Source: Casp-actino8 sp039800005
Lineage (GTDB): Bacteria > Actinomycetota > Acidimicrobiia > Acidimicrobiales > Ilumatobacteraceae
Assembly (NCBI GenBank): GCA_039800005.1
Contig: JBDLRN010000097.1
Span: 1-6,154, forward strand
DNA length: 6,154 bases
Direction: 5' to 3'
In this document: positions 5,438 through 6,154 of the stretch, one piece after another
How positions within the stretch are numbered: the first letter of the stretch is position 1
Layout: the number at the start of each line of letters is the position of its first letter
Made by a program: the position numbers and the translations under genes
Notes under the pieces: generated by a model
Databases searched by the model: none
Told to the model about the DNA's origin: nothing
Seen by the model: only the letters and a program-made list of their open reading frames with translations

Positions 5438-6154
5438 CGGACTTGTACGCCGGGCGGGGTCACTCGGATCGAGACATTCATGAAGCCGCACTCTCAACGT
5501 TCCACCAAAGCGATGTGTGCGGCGTAATGCTGTCGAGAGGCGAGTCGATCCCGCCCGGTTGACGCTCGCCGCCTCAGGTAGCCAAAGGGGAAGAGGCGAT
5601 CCAAGGAGCGACGTCGACGGGATCGGGGTCGCCGGAGTGGAACATCGCCTCGACCTGACGCTTGATCGCGCCGCGAATGGCGGCCCCCGACACTGGATCG
5701 AAGGCACCGCGCAGGTGCACCATGCCCTCGGCATCGTCCCAGATCTTCAGGTGAGTCGATCGCTGTTGACGCTCGAAGCGCGAGAGGCCGTCGTCGGACA
5801 CGACGTCGTGCACGGTGGTACGCACTAACGCCGAGAACTCGCCGATCGGCATCGACTGAGCAGCCTGGGCGAGTTCGGGGACGTGGGCGAGAAATGCATC
5901 GTGATCGGCCCCGGTGAGGCGAAGCCCCATCTTCAGTGCATCGACGTGGGCCGCAGTGGTGGCTCCGTCGGCGAGCAGGTCGCCGAACACCGGTGCCTCG
6001 TCGATCACGACCGAGCGAGCGACCACCGTGCGGGCCTCTCGGGAACTCATGCCGGCGTGAGCCACCAGTTCGTGCTCGGGAACCACGAACACCGGCTTGT
6101 CGTCGCGGGTCATCTGATCCATACGCGTGACGATCTGAATCTTCTCGGCGGCGA

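Larger units (their letters stand above)
4978..6154 (-). pseudogene. Decayed DUF222-HNH endonuclease gene (frameshift plus stops; 5' end outside window)
   Basis: DUF222-HNH proteins are multicopy actinobacterial proteins of unclear role, often linked with mobile DNA. The upstream part is open from the window edge to TGA 5576-5574 and matches DUF222: MSSREAR, then FERQQRSTHLKIWDDAEGM and VHLRGAFDPVSGAAI (about 5780-5660). The downstream part, in another frame, encodes a full HNH domain from about 5340 to 5110: LPTARR, CAIPEC, CQIHHIEYW, GGSTDLSNMVPLC, KHHHAAHEGGW. The frames differ by an offset that a one-base loss (or two-base gain) explains. In the HNH frame, upstream residues such as RQHYAAHIALVER (about 5535-5497) still look like the family, but TGA 5496-5494 and TAG 5436-5434 interrupt them, and the linker seems short. 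At least three lesions make one sequencing error unlikely. The frame ends at TGA 4980-4978, 58 bp inside the thioesterase gene on the opposite strand, perhaps because the original stop was lost. The HNH half alone has only a TTG start (5403). Confidence 0.85.

Noticed and set aside
5404..5580. Programmed frameshift joining DUF222 and HNH parts
   Set aside because: Two further stops in the HNH frame (5496-5494 and 5436-5434) would also need to be bypassed. No single slippage would give a full protein.
5105..5734. Continuous minus-strand frame bridging the two halves of the DUF222-HNH gene
   Set aside because: This third frame is open across the break but encodes none of the DUF222 or HNH residues, so it is a chance open frame and does not rescue the gene.
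4978..6154. New defence or mobile system around the HNH gene
   Set aside because: There is no partner gene, integrase, transposase or terminal repeat, and the gene is broken. The remaining window is core housekeeping sequence.

Overview
This 6.15-kb window is GC-rich chromosomal DNA of bacterial housekeeping type. The order metG, tatD, cell-wall-type gene, ksgA (rsmA), ispE is a conserved Gram-positive and actinobacterial neighbourhood. The IspE N-terminus (AKLTLSLRVTG), the frequent GTG starts, the weak Shine-Dalgarno sites and a DUF222/HNH gene all point to an actinobacterium, most likely class Acidimicrobiia (Ilumatobacter-like). The class assignment is an inference from protein style, not a search result.

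Layout. Positions 1-4136 hold a tight minus-strand gene series, read from right to left: methionyl-tRNA synthetase (4136-2523), TatD-family metal-dependent nuclease (2480-1680), a small membrane-anchored double-psi beta-barrel (DPBB, RlpA-like) protein (about 1669-1109), the 16S rRNA dimethyladenosine transferase KsgA/RsmA (1074-163), and the start of IspE (173, running off the left edge). Gaps are 0-42 bp and ispE overlaps ksgA by 11 bp, so the series probably forms one operon. A double-hotdog, TesB-like acyl-CoA thioesterase (4160-5035) runs divergently from metG, with only 23 bp between the two start codons. The right end (4978-6154, minus strand) holds a decayed DUF222-HNH endonuclease gene. 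Its two halves lie in different frames, separated by stops, and its 3' end runs antisense into the thioesterase gene.

How the genes relate. MetG charges tRNA-Met, KsgA matures the small ribosomal subunit, TatD is a metal-dependent nuclease, IspE makes an isoprenoid precursor, and the DPBB protein sits where other actinobacteria carry rpfB and Bacillus carries yabE, both cell-wall genes. This is a growth-linked core operon rather than an accessory island. I found no new defence or mobile system. The points most worth a second look are the reduced DPBB protein in the rpfB slot, the in-frame 18-bp tandem repeat that forms the KsgA tail, and an inverted near-duplicate of about 34 bp inside the broken HNH gene.
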